A stretch of DNA of 64,000 nucleotides from JALOLG01 sp963722415 (GTDB lineage Bacteria; Actinomycetota; Acidimicrobiia; Acidimicrobiales; Ilumatobacteraceae): NCBI GenBank assembly GCA_963722415.1, contig CAVRNI010000061.1, positions 173,431 to 237,430 on the forward strand, in the 5' to 3' direction. Position 1 is the stretch's first letter; every line of letters starts with the position of its first letter. Positions 37,288 to 45,120 of this stretch are shown here, in pieces. A program made the translations under genes and the position numbers. The notes beneath the pieces are model-generated. The model ran no database searches. It was given only the letters and a program-made list of their open reading frames with translations, and was not told the origin of the DNA.

Positions 37288-37566
37288 TCAGTGCGTCAGC
37301 GAACCGCGCCGGTTGAACATCCGGTACACGAGCAGCACGATGACGGCGCCCACGATCGAGCCGATGACACCGCCAACCTGCACGGCACCGTCTTCGAGGT
37401 CGGCGCCGAACAGGACGTAGCCGAGGAAGCCGCCGACGAAGCTGCCGACGACGCCGAGCAACCACGTGCCGGCGAGGCTCATCGGGTCCGGGCCGGGCAC
37501 GAGGAGGCGGGCCAGCGCTCCCGCGAGGAAGCCGACAACGAGCAACACGATGATGAACCACAACAT
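37288..37566 (-). CDS. GlsB/YeaQ/YmgE-family small membrane protein
   Basis: 92 residues, three membrane helices: MLWFIIVLLVVGFLAGALAR, LLVPGPDPMSLAGTWLLGVV, GSFVGGFLGYVLFGADLEDG and VGGVIGSIVGAVIVLLVYRM. The family is called transglycosylase-associated, is stress-induced in enteric bacteria, and has no proven activity. ATG at 37566 with an AAAGGA ribosome-binding site. Stand-alone gene with its own strong terminator. Confidence 0.87.
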   Translation of the reverse strand: MLWFIIVLLVVGFLAGALARLLVPGPDPMSLAGTWLLGVVGSFVGGFLGYVLFGADLEDGAVQVGGVIGSIVGAVIVLLVYRMFNRRGSLTH

Positions 37567-37698
37567 GGTGGATGTCCTTTCAAGAAGAGGTGAGGGGTCA
37601 CGCTTCGGGCAGCGAGATACCCGGTGCCCACGCGTTCGAAACGGGGTTCGAAAACCGAGCGAGAGCGGTCGCGCGCACCGTGCGAGACTCGCCACGGA

Positions 37699-38439
37699 AT
37701 GGGATACATGCTCGAAGCTCGGTCGCTGCGCAAGCGGTTCAAGGATGTCGACGCCGTGCGCGACATCGACATCACCGTCGCGCCCGGCGAACGGGTCGGC
37801 CTCCTGGGGCCCAACGGTGCCGGCAAGACCACGACGCTGTTGATGCTGCTCGGCGCGATCACGCCCGACCACGGCGAGATCACGATCGGTGGACACGTGC
37901 TCCCGCGCCATCGAAGCCGGGCGATGGGGGCCGTCGGCTTCGCGGCCGGCTACCTCCCGCTGCCCGATCGCCTCAAGGTGAGCGAAGCGCTCGGCGTGTT
38001 CGCCGGCTGGTACGGCGTACGCGACCACCGTGCGGCGGTCCGCCAGGCGCTCGAGCGGTTCGAGATCGTCCACCTCGCCGACCGGCTCTGCTCTGAGCTG
38101 TCCTCCGGCCAGCGCACACTCGTCGGCATCGTCAAGGCGACCCTGCACGACCCGGCGCTGCTCGTCCTCGACGAGCCGACCGCATCGCTCGACCCCGACG
38201 TGGCGCTGCGGGTCCGCTCGGGGCTGCTGACGTTCTGTGCCACGAGCGGCGCCGCGCTGCTCGTGACCAGCCACGACATGCGCGAGGTCGAGATGCTCAC
38301 GGAACGGGTGATCTTCGTCGCCCGCGGCGAGGTGGTCGCCAACGACACGCCCGCCGCGGTGGCGGCGCTCTACGGCCACGCCGATCTCGAACAGGTCTTC
38401 CTGTCACTCGCCGCCGAACACGGACACGACGAGCGATGA
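37699..38439 (+). CDS. ABC transporter ATP-binding protein (second exporter)
   Basis: About 246 residues: LEARSLRKRFKDVDAVRDID, Walker A GLLGPNGAGKTTTLLMLLGA, signature CSELSSGQRTLVGIVKATLH, Walker B LLVLDEPTASLDPD, switch LLVTSHDMREVE. The signature SSGQR is a slight variant of LSGGQ. It is followed, with a 4-base overlap, by an ABC-2 permease; the pair resembles daunorubicin/NodIJ-type exporters. Start ATG 37699 or 37708. Confidence 0.88.
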   Translation: MGYMLEARSLRKRFKDVDAVRDIDITVAPGERVGLLGPNGAGKTTTLLMLLGAITPDHGEITIGGHVLPRHRSRAMGAVGFAAGYLPLPDRLKVSEALGVFAGWYGVRDHRAAVRQALERFEIVHLADRLCSELSSGQRTLVGIVKATLHDPALLVLDEPTASLDPDVALRVRSGLLTFCATSGAALLVTSHDMREVEMLTERVIFVARGEVVANDTPAAVAALYGHADLEQVFLSLAAEHGHDER

Positions 38440-39224
38440 GTTGGCACCGCATCCGAACCGTCATCCGCCGGCACGCCTACGTGCTCTGGCGCGCGCCCCA
38501 CCGCTGGTTCGACATCGCGTTCTGGCCGCTGATGGACGTGATCCTGTTCGGCAGCCTGGGGACGTTCGTCGCCCAGCAGTCAGGCGAGACCGAGGCCGCG
38601 GTGCCGTACCTCCTCGCCGGCATCATGATGTTCCACATCCTGTTCCAGAGCCAGATCGCGGTCGCGACCGGGTTCATGGAGGAGACCTGGAGCCGCAACC
38701 TGCTCAACGTGCTGACGACGCCCGTCACCGAGGTGGAGTACGTCACCGGGACGGCAGTCTTCGGTCTCGCCAAGGTACTGCTCGCGTTGACGACGTTGTC
38801 GCTGACGGCATTCGTCTTCTTCCGCTTCGACCTCGGTGCGGTCGGGTGGGCGCTGGTGCCGATCGCGCTGATCCTGACGATCGTCGGCTGGGGTGTCGGC
38901 ATCGCCAACATCGGCATCGTGCTGCGCTTCGGGCAGGGCGCCGAGATCCTGATCTGGGGCTCCAACTTCGTCCTGATGGCGTTGTCCGGCGTGTTCAATC
39001 CGATCGAGGCACTGCCGGACGTGCTCCAACCGATCGCCCGCCTGCTGCCGAGCACGTACGCGTTCTCGGCGCTGCGCGACGTGCTCGCCGGCCAACCGCT
39101 CGACGCCGGCGACATCGCCGCCGGGCTCGTCGGGGCGCTCGTGTTCCTCGTCGGCGGCACCGCGTTCAGCGTGAAGATGCTGCGCACGTTCCGCCACCGC
39201 GGCTACGTCACCCGCTTCAGCTGA
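38436..39224 (+). CDS. ABC-2-type transporter permease
   Basis: 262 residues, six membrane helices: FDIAFWPLMDVILFGSLGTF, YLLAGIMMFHILFQSQIAVA, LTTLSLTAFVFFRFDLGAVG, IALILTIVGWGVGIANIGIV, NFVLMALSGVFNPIEALPDV (the conserved C-terminal ABC-2 segment) and LVGALVFLVGGTAFSVKMLR. Forms a dimeric exporter with the preceding ATPase (ATGA overlap). Substrate unknown; lipids, glycans or drugs are all possible. Confidence 0.87.
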   Translation: MSWHRIRTVIRRHAYVLWRAPHRWFDIAFWPLMDVILFGSLGTFVAQQSGETEAAVPYLLAGIMMFHILFQSQIAVATGFMEETWSRNLLNVLTTPVTEVEYVTGTAVFGLAKVLLALTTLSLTAFVFFRFDLGAVGWALVPIALILTIVGWGVGIANIGIVLRFGQGAEILIWGSNFVLMALSGVFNPIEALPDVLQPIARLLPSTYAFSALRDVLAGQPLDAGDIAAGLVGALVFLVGGTAFSVKMLRTFRHRGYVTRFS

Positions 39225-39227
39225 CAT

Positions 39228-39282
39228 CCTGATCTCATGAAGTTTCGGCGTTCCTACGCCGCCGAAACTTCACGAGATCAGG
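39228..39282. terminator. Long bidirectional hairpin between convergent genes
   Basis: A 23-base inverted repeat with one mismatch, arms 39228-39250 (CCTGATCTCATGAAGTTTCG...) and 39260-39282, loop 9 bases. It lies between the ABC permease stop and the convergent kinase-like gene, whose stop codon (39278-39280) is inside the right arm. No strong T tract, but the stem is long enough to terminate or protect both transcripts. Confidence 0.75.
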
Positions 39283-40366
39283 TGAGCTCGGTCAGCAGCG
39301 GCGTGAGGTCGAGGTCGTCGAGCGCCGGGAGGTGGACGTCGACGACGTCGTGGAGCAGGTGCTGCCAGATGTCGCGGCGGAAGAAGTGCTCGCCCTCGCG
39401 CACGACGTAGTTCAACAGGAAGAACCGGTACGTCTCCTTCAAGAACAGGACCTCGTCCTCGGCCAGCGGGAACGCGCGGTGGTAGATGTTCAGGAACCGC
39501 CGGAACCGGGGTTCGAGCAGGGTGTGCGCGCCGTACGTGAAGCGCGTCTTGTCGCCCGTGCGCGACGACACCCGCGAGAGGAAGTAGAAGTCGAGCAGGC
39601 GCGACTCGATGCGGAACCAGTCGTAGTCCCACCTGCTGAACAGGGAGAATCGGCCGGCCTTGTCGAGGTTGTCGAGGTTGTCGAACTCGACGGAGAAGTT
39701 GCCGAGGTTCCAGTCGATGAGCACCGGGATGCGCTGCCAGTAGTCGTAGCCGCTCTCCAGCACGGCGACGAGGAAGCGGTGGGTGTGGCGGCGCACGATG
39801 TCGAGGCGACTCTGGTCGAGCCCGAACCGGGCCGCCGCGTGGCGTTCGGACACCAGGTCGAGCAGGTGGATCGCATCCGACTTGATCGTCTTCGACGTCG
39901 GCGGGACCATCGGGGCGATCTCGGCGCACGAGAGGTGGAACGCGGCGACCTCCTCGGCGAGGTTGTCGATCTGTGCCTGGGTGAGCACGCGCGGCAATCG
40001 GTCGCGCACCGGCACCTCGTTGTACAGGACCGCCCACATCTCGCCGTCGTACCAGATGTAGGGGCGCCCGCCCTTCGTCAACGAATCGGCGAGGAAGTGC
40101 TCGTACCTGCCCCCTTGCAGCAACTCATGGCAACGGTGGAGGCGGTCGTGGTCCTCGGCGAAGAGGAAGAACGACCCGTAGTTGGAGACCTTGGCGATGG
40201 CCGTCGAGCCGTCGTCGAGGGTGACCTGGTACACACGGTTCGTCGACACCATCGCGCTGAGCTCGGACACCCGCACGAGACGGCGGGGATCGCCGTAGTC
40301 GTTCCACGCCGTGTCGAGGGCGGCTCGGTGGCGTCCCTCGACGGGGTCCGCGGGATCGCTCACCAC
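39278..40366 (-). CDS. Phosphotransferase/kinase-like (APH fold) protein, unknown substrate
   Basis: 362 residues. A protein-kinase-like start (STNRVYQVTLDDGSTAIAKV with the ATP-binding Lys) and the catalytic loop VLIDWNLGNFSVEFDNLDN (DxxxGN; the usual HxD is replaced by IDWNLGN). WDYDWFRIESRLLDFYFLSR may supply the second metal Asp. The C-terminal half is aromatic-rich (FRRFLNIYHRAFPLAEDEVL). It resembles homoserine/choline-kinase-like proteins, but I cannot name the substrate. GTG start, divergent from the small ORF and ECF sigma gene at 40382. Confidence 0.65.
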   Translation of the reverse strand: MVSDPADPVEGRHRAALDTAWNDYGDPRRLVRVSELSAMVSTNRVYQVTLDDGSTAIAKVSNYGSFFLFAEDHDRLHRCHELLQGGRYEHFLADSLTKGGRPYIWYDGEMWAVLYNEVPVRDRLPRVLTQAQIDNLAEEVAAFHLSCAEIAPMVPPTSKTIKSDAIHLLDLVSERHAAARFGLDQSRLDIVRRHTHRFLVAVLESGYDYWQRIPVLIDWNLGNFSVEFDNLDNLDKAGRFSLFSRWDYDWFRIESRLLDFYFLSRVSSRTGDKTRFTYGAHTLLEPRFRRFLNIYHRAFPLAEDEVLFLKETYRFFLLNYVVREGEHFFRRDIWQHLLHDVVDVHLPALDDLDLTPLLTELT

Positions 40367-40381
40367 GCGAGAATTGCACAG

Positions 40382-40474
40382 GTGACCGTCGGAGTAGTGC
40401 TCGCCGCGACGATGAACGTGATGATGGACCCGGTGATGCCAGTGGTGATGCCAGTGGTGATGGGAGTCGTGTGA
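40382..40474 (+). CDS. Tiny Val/Met-rich ORF coupled to an ECF sigma gene (possible leader peptide)
   Basis: 30 codons: VTVGVVLAATMNVMMDPVMP then VVMPVVMGVV. The last third is a tandem repeat (GTGATGCCAGTG twice, then GTGATGGGAGTC). Its TGA overlaps the GTG of the sigma gene (GTGTGA). A hydrophobic micro-peptide coupled in this way could tune sigma translation, but low complexity and lack of a clear ribosome-binding site leave coding status doubtful. Confidence 0.3.
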   Translation: MTVGVVLAATMNVMMDPVMPVVMPVVMGVV

Positions 40475-40995
40475 ACGCCGCCGCCGCCAGCGCGGATCAC
40501 GGCGACGTGTTGCTCGCCCGCTACGACGAGATGCTCCCGCAGGTGTACGGCTACGTGGTGCGACGCGTCCGGAACCGCACCGATGCCGAGGACCTCACGG
40601 CCGAGGCGTTCATGGCCGCCGTCACGTCGATTCGGCGCGGCCAGGTCGACGAGGTGACTCCGGCGTGGTTGATCGGGATCGCTCGCCACAAGCTCGCCGA
40701 CCACTGGCGCCGGGCCGAGCGCGAGCAACGTCGTCTCACCGCGGTCGCGTCGAGCGAACCCGACGATGCCGGACGAGCCGGCGCTTGGGACGTGGAGCTC
40801 GACCTGCAGGACGCCCGCGACGTTCTCGAGGCACTCGGTCCCCACCACCGGGCGGCGCTCACGTTGCGCTACGTCGACGATCTCAGTGTCCCAGCCGTCG
40901 CCGAGCTGCTCGGCCGCACCGTGCATGCCACCGAGGCATTGCTGGTCCGGGCCCGCTCCGCGTTCCGGGTCGCCTACGAGGAGGTGCGGTCGTGA
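40471..40995 (+). CDS. ECF-family RNA polymerase sigma factor
   Basis: 174 residues. Region 2: VLLARYDEMLPQVYGYVVRR, RTDAEDLTAEAFMAAVTSIR, PAWLIGIARHKLADHWRRAE. Region 4: VLEALGPHHRAALTLRYVDD, LSVPAVAELLGRTVHATEAL, LVRARSAFRVAYEEV. GTG start, coupled to a tiny ORF upstream and, through a GTGA overlap, to a VOC-domain gene downstream. No canonical zinc-finger anti-sigma gene adjoins it; the downstream protein's N-terminus may take that role. Confidence 0.87.
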   Translation: MNAAAASADHGDVLLARYDEMLPQVYGYVVRRVRNRTDAEDLTAEAFMAAVTSIRRGQVDEVTPAWLIGIARHKLADHWRRAEREQRRLTAVASSEPDDAGRAGAWDVELDLQDARDVLEALGPHHRAALTLRYVDDLSVPAVAELLGRTVHATEALLVRARSAFRVAYEEVRS

Positions 40996-42015
40996 ACGCG
41001 TTCGAGCAACTGCGCGACACCGAAACCGGCGAGCCGATCGCCCCCAACGCGGCGTTCGCGGCACGGCTCCGCGCCCGCGTCACCGAGGCCCTCGGCGCCA
41101 TCGACCCCGACGTCCCCATCGTCCAACTTCCCGACAGGACCCACACCATGAGCACGACCGACATCGCGACGACCGCAACTCCGACCACCGCCGCAACCGC
41201 CACGCTCGTCCCCTACCTGAGTGTCGGCGACGCCGCGGCTGCGATCGACTGGTACGTCACCGTGCTCGACGCGGTCGAGATGGTGCGCTACGTCGGCGAC
41301 GACGGCCGGATCGGCCACGCCGAGATCTCGGTCGGCGGTGCCCGGCTGATGCTCGCCGACGAGTACCCGGAGTACGGCATCGTCGGTCCCGGCACGTTGG
41401 GTGGCACATCGGTCAGCCTCAACCTCGACGTCGACGACGTCGACGCCGTCTGGGCACGGGCGATCGAGCACGGCGCCGACGGGGAACGTCCACCGAGCGA
41501 CGAGCCATACGGCGAGCGGAAGTGCACGTTCCGCGACCCGTCCGGACACCGCTGGTCGGTGCAGACCGTGATCGCCACACCGACTCCGGAGGAGATCACC
41601 GCGGCGATGGGAGGCTTCATGGTCATCTCCGGCGCACCCGCTGCGTCGACACCCGAGCCGGCAACCGGTGCTCCCGTGGAGCTCGGGTACTTCACATTGG
41701 GTTTCACCGACACGGCGATGGCGTCGCGCTTCTACCGCGAGCTGTTCGGCTGGCAGACGGAGCAGGGGAACGCCGGGCGCCGAGTACGCCCATGTCCACA
41801 ACACGCAGCTGCCGCTCGGGTTCACGCCTGACGGGGTCGACAGCCCTCCCGTGTTGTACTTCCGGGTCGCCGACGCGGAGGCGTACGCCGCCCGCGTGCG
41901 TGAGCTCGGCGGCACGGTGGTCAGCGAGGCGAGCTACGACTCGGGAGGCAACGTCGTGTGCCGCGACGACCAGGGTCGCGAGTTCCAGCTCTGGCAGCCG
42001 GCTCCCGGGTACTAG
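40992..42015 (+). CDS. Two-domain VOC (glyoxalase-fold) protein fused to a short sigma-linked N-terminus
   Basis: About 340 residues. Residues 1-50 (VNAFEQLRDTETGEPIAPNA, AFAARLRARVTEALGA) resemble the short polypeptides found after ECF sigma genes in actinobacteria. After a Thr/Ala linker come two VOC domains: LVPYLSVGDAAAAIDWYVTV...FRDPSGHRWSVQT and LGYFTLGFTDTAMASRFYRE...CRDDQGREFQLWQP. They are PhnB/glyoxalase-like with unknown ligand. One +1 insertion near 41775 (GCCGGGCGCC) splits domain 2. An alternative start at the ATG at 41148 (MSTTDIATTATP) would give a free VOC protein, in which case the N-terminal piece is a separate product. Confidence 0.75.
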
Positions 42016-42047
42016 GAACTGCCTGCGGCCTCCTACGCTGCCCGGCG

Positions 42048-43679
42048 ATGGAGACGCACTACGCCACGATCTGGGAGTCGATCGCCGACGAGATCCCCGA
42101 CGAGGTCGCTCTCGTCCACGGTTCGTCCCGCCGCACGTGGGCGGAGTTCGACGAGCGTGCCGCCCGTCTCGCAAGTGCGTACGTCGATGCGGGGCTCGGC
42201 CACGACTCCAAGATCGCGTTGTTCCTCTACAACGGCAACGAGTACCTCGAAGCGCAGTACGGCGCGTTCAAGATGCGCGGGGTGCCGGTGAACGTGAACT
42301 ACCGGTACCTCGACGAAGAGCTGTGGTACCTGCTCGACAACGCCGACGCCGAGGCGCTCGTGTTCCACTCGTCGCTCGGCGACCGGGTGGCGCGGGTGAT
42401 CGACCGGCTCCCGAAGCTGCGGTTGCTCGTCGAGGTCGACGACGGCGGTGACGGGCAGGTCGACCGCGCCCGTCCGTACGAGGAGGTCATCGCCGAGCAC
42501 GAGCCGATGGAGCGCGTCACCCGATCCGAGGACGACGTCTACATGCTGTACACCGGCGGCACCACGGGGATGCCGAAGGGCGTGATGTACCGGATCGGCG
42601 ACCACGCCTCGTTGTTCCTCAACCTCGGCTATCCGGCAGTCGGGCTGGCGGCGCCCTCGAATCCGTCGGAGGTCCCCGCGCTCGTGCGACAGATCACCGA
42701 CGCCGGCACCCGGCTGATCTCGATACCGACCGCGCCGTTGATGCATGGCACGGGGCTCTGGCTCGGATGCTTCGTCGCCCACCTCGCGGGCGGCGCGGTG
42801 GTCACGCTCACCAGCCGCAGCCTCGACGGGCACGAGGTCCTGCGCACCGCCCAGGACGACCGTGCCGTGTTGATCGTGCTCGTCGGCGACGCGATGACCA
42901 AGCCGCTCGTCAGAGCGTTCGACGAGGCGGCCGAGCGTGGGGATCCGTACGACCTGTCGTCGCTCAAGATGATCATCTCGTCCGGTGTGATGTGGACGGC
43001 CGAGGTCAAAGAGCAGCTCCTCGAACGGATCCCGCAGCTGATGCTGATCGACGCCATCGGATCGACCGAGGGCTCGATCGGCAGCCAGGTCACGATGCGC
43101 GGCGTCGCCAGCGAGACGGCCAGGTTCGCCAGCAATCCGACCACCAAGGTCGTCACCGAGGACGGGCGCGAGGTCGAGCCCGGATCCGACGAGATCGGCA
43201 TGATCGCCGCCGGCGGGTTCGTGCCGATCGGATACTTCAAGGATCCGGAGAAGTCGGCGCGGACGTTCCGGGTGATCGACGGCGTGCGCTACTCGTTCGC
43301 CGGCGACTTCGCCAAGGTCGCCGCCGACGGCTCGCTGATCCTGCTCGGCCGCGGCAACCAGGTCATCAACTCCGGCGGCGAGAAGGTCTTCCCGGAGGAG
43401 GTCGAGGAGGCAACCAAGCGGGTCGACGGCGTGGTCGACTGCCTCGTCGTTGGCGTCGAGGACGAGCGGTTCGGGCAGGCGGTCACGGCCGTCGTGGCGC
43501 TGGCGCCCGACGCCGACGTCGACGAGGCAACCATCATCGCCGGCGTGAAGGCGCAGCTGGCCGGCTTCAAGGCGCCGCGCCGCGTCGTGTTCGTGCCCCA
43601 GATCCCACGCGCGCCCAACGGCAAGGCCGACTACAAGACCGCGCAGCAGTACGCGAACGACGCCGCCGGGCTGTCGTGA
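42048..43679 (+). CDS. Acyl-CoA synthetase / AMP-dependent ligase (FadD type)
   Basis: 543 residues, intact ANL-superfamily enzyme. P-loop DVYMLYTGGTTGMPKGVMYR, A5 DAIGSTEGSIGSQ, A7/A8 YSFAGDFAKVAADGSLILLG then RGNQVINSGGEKVFPEEVEE, and the catalytic Lys in RAPNGKADYKTAQQ. It activates a carboxylic acid with ATP to acyl-AMP and then acyl-CoA; fatty or steroid side-chain acids are common substrates in this subfamily (inference). It stands 32 bases after the VOC gene and may be co-transcribed with it. Confidence 0.88.
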   Translation: METHYATIWESIADEIPDEVALVHGSSRRTWAEFDERAARLASAYVDAGLGHDSKIALFLYNGNEYLEAQYGAFKMRGVPVNVNYRYLDEELWYLLDNADAEALVFHSSLGDRVARVIDRLPKLRLLVEVDDGGDGQVDRARPYEEVIAEHEPMERVTRSEDDVYMLYTGGTTGMPKGVMYRIGDHASLFLNLGYPAVGLAAPSNPSEVPALVRQITDAGTRLISIPTAPLMHGTGLWLGCFVAHLAGGAVVTLTSRSLDGHEVLRTAQDDRAVLIVLVGDAMTKPLVRAFDEAAERGDPYDLSSLKMIISSGVMWTAEVKEQLLERIPQLMLIDAIGSTEGSIGSQVTMRGVASETARFASNPTTKVVTEDGREVEPGSDEIGMIAAGGFVPIGYFKDPEKSARTFRVIDGVRYSFAGDFAKVAADGSLILLGRGNQVINSGGEKVFPEEVEEATKRVDGVVDCLVVGVEDERFGQAVTAVVALAPDADVDEATIIAGVKAQLAGFKAPRRVVFVPQIPRAPNGKADYKTAQQYANDAAGLS

Positions 43680-43697
43680 ACCTCCCCGACCGGCGCG

Positions 43698-44000
43698 TCA
43701 GGACTTGACGAGCCGCTCGATCGCCCGGCTCGCCTCGGTGATGATGCGGTCGGTCTCGGTGGCGTCGTCGGCCTGCACGGCACCCGCGACGCAGTGGCGC
43801 AGGTGCTCGTCGAGGAGGTTGACGGCGACGCTCTGGAGGGCCTTCGTCGCCGCCGCCACCTGCGTGAGCACGTCGATGCAGTAGGCGTCGGAGTCGACCA
43901 TCCGCTGCAACCCTCGGATCTGGCCTTCGATCCGCCGCAACCGCTTCGACAGGTCGTCCTTGTTGTCGTGGTACCCCGGTTCGCTGGCGTCCATGGTCAT
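43698..44000 (-). CDS. CsoR/FrmR-family metal- or sulfur-sensing repressor
   Basis: 100 residues, all-helical CsoR fold: SKRLRRIEGQIRGLQRMVDS, DAYCIDVLTQVAAATKALQS, NLLDEHLRHCVAGAVQ. The Cys in YCIDV and the His/Cys of EHLRHC form the C-H-C triad used by CsoR for Cu(I); two Cys also fit persulfide sensing as in CstR. The start codon lies within a perfect palindromic operator, so it represses itself. No copper ATPase or sulfurtransferase adjoins it, so its other target is elsewhere. Confidence 0.9.
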   Translation of the reverse strand: MTMDASEPGYHDNKDDLSKRLRRIEGQIRGLQRMVDSDAYCIDVLTQVAAATKALQSVAVNLLDEHLRHCVAGAVQADDATETDRIITEASRAIERLVKS

Positions 44001-44019
44001 ACCCTACCGGGGTATGACC
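43995..44019. promoter_or_regulatory. CsoR-type operator over the csoR start codon
   Basis: GGTCATACCC-N5-GGGTATGACC, a perfect 10-base inverted repeat whose core ATACCC...GGGTAT matches the usual CsoR/RcnR operator style. The left arm contains the repressor's initiation codon (CAT at 43998-44000 on the plus strand), implying a very short or absent leader and direct autorepression. Confidence 0.82.
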
Positions 44020-44038
44020 CTTCGTGGGACGACACGCG

Positions 44039-45079
44039 TCAGCCGCCGGCCCGGCTGATCGCCTCGAGCGCCGCCTCGGCGAGCTGCTCGGTCCCGACCT
44101 TGAACGTCTCGATCACCTCGGTGTCGACCTGATCGCCCATCTGGCCGTGCAGGTAGCGGGCGTAGACGCCCTCACTGATCACGGCCAGGCGCCACGACGA
44201 GAACGCCATGTAGAAGTCGACGCCGGAGACGTCGCGGCCCGTCCGCAGGGCGTAGCGCTCGAGCAGGTCGCGGTAGTCGGGGAACCCGGCGGCGCCGGAC
44301 GGGTCGTTGTGGCGCCGGGGTGACGCGCCCTGATCGGTCCAGTACACACTCAGGTAGCCGACGTCGGCGAGCGGGTCGCCGAGCGTGCAGAGCTCCCAGT
44401 CGAGGACCGCCGCGATCCGCCCGTGCTCGACGTCGGTCATGCAGTTCCCGAAGCGGAAGTCTCCGTGGGCGACGACGACGCCCTGCTGCGGCGGCACACG
44501 GGCGGCCAGGCGCTCGGCCACCTCGTCGACCGCCGGCAGCTCACGGGTCTTGGAGTTGGCCCACTGCGTCGACCATCGCTTGAGCTGGCGCTCGATGTAG
44601 CCCTCGCGCCGGGCGAGGTCGCCGAGACCGATCTCGTCGACATCGAGTGAGTGCAGATCGGCGAGGACGTCGATCAGGTGCTCGCTGGTCGGCCGTCGAA
44701 GCTCGACGGGGAGGAGCGCGGCCTTCTCCGGCGAGTCGAGCACCGCGCCATCGACGAAACCCATCACATAGAACGGTGCGCCGTTGACCGCTTCGTCGGT
44801 GCACAGACCGTAGGTCGGCGGCACTGGCACCCCGGTCGTGCCGACGGCGGAGATGATGCGGTGTTCTCTCGCCATGTCGTGGGCCGTGGCCAGCACGTGG
44901 CCGAGTGGCGGCCGGCGGAGGACGAACCGGCGGCCGTCAGCGCCGCCCACGGCGTAGGTGAGGTTCGAGCGGCCGCCGACGATCAACGCGAACGTGTAGG
45001 GCGGCACTGCTCCGTCGACGTTGTCGGTCAGCCACGCCGACACGCGCTCGACGTCGAGACCATGGACCAGTGGCAGCAC
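44039..45079 (-). CDS. APH-fold phosphotransferase, ACAD10-like
   Basis: About 346 residues. Kinase-like motifs: IVGGRSNLTYAVGGADGRRF, VLRRPPLGHVLATAHDMARE, catalytic loop VVVAHGDFRFGNCMTD (HGDxxxxN), metal site AVLDWELCTLGDPLADVGYL. This matches the acyl-CoA-dehydrogenase-associated aminoglycoside-phosphotransferase family, which phosphorylates hydroxyacyl-CoAs during hydroxy-fatty-acid use. Together with the nearby acyl-CoA synthetase this suggests lipid catabolism, but no dehydrogenase is adjacent. GTG start; likely follows the NlpC/P60 gene with a 41-base gap. Confidence 0.82.
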   Translation of the reverse strand: MLPLVHGLDVERVSAWLTDNVDGAVPPYTFALIVGGRSNLTYAVGGADGRRFVLRRPPLGHVLATAHDMAREHRIISAVGTTGVPVPPTYGLCTDEAVNGAPFYVMGFVDGAVLDSPEKAALLPVELRRPTSEHLIDVLADLHSLDVDEIGLGDLARREGYIERQLKRWSTQWANSKTRELPAVDEVAERLAARVPPQQGVVVAHGDFRFGNCMTDVEHGRIAAVLDWELCTLGDPLADVGYLSVYWTDQGASPRRHNDPSGAAGFPDYRDLLERYALRTGRDVSGVDFYMAFSSWRLAVISEGVYARYLHGQMGDQVDTEVIETFKVGTEQLAEAALEAISRAGG

Positions 45080-45120
45080 GCCGTGACGGTAGCGGTCGCG
45101 TCGCGCCGAGGCGGATCCGG

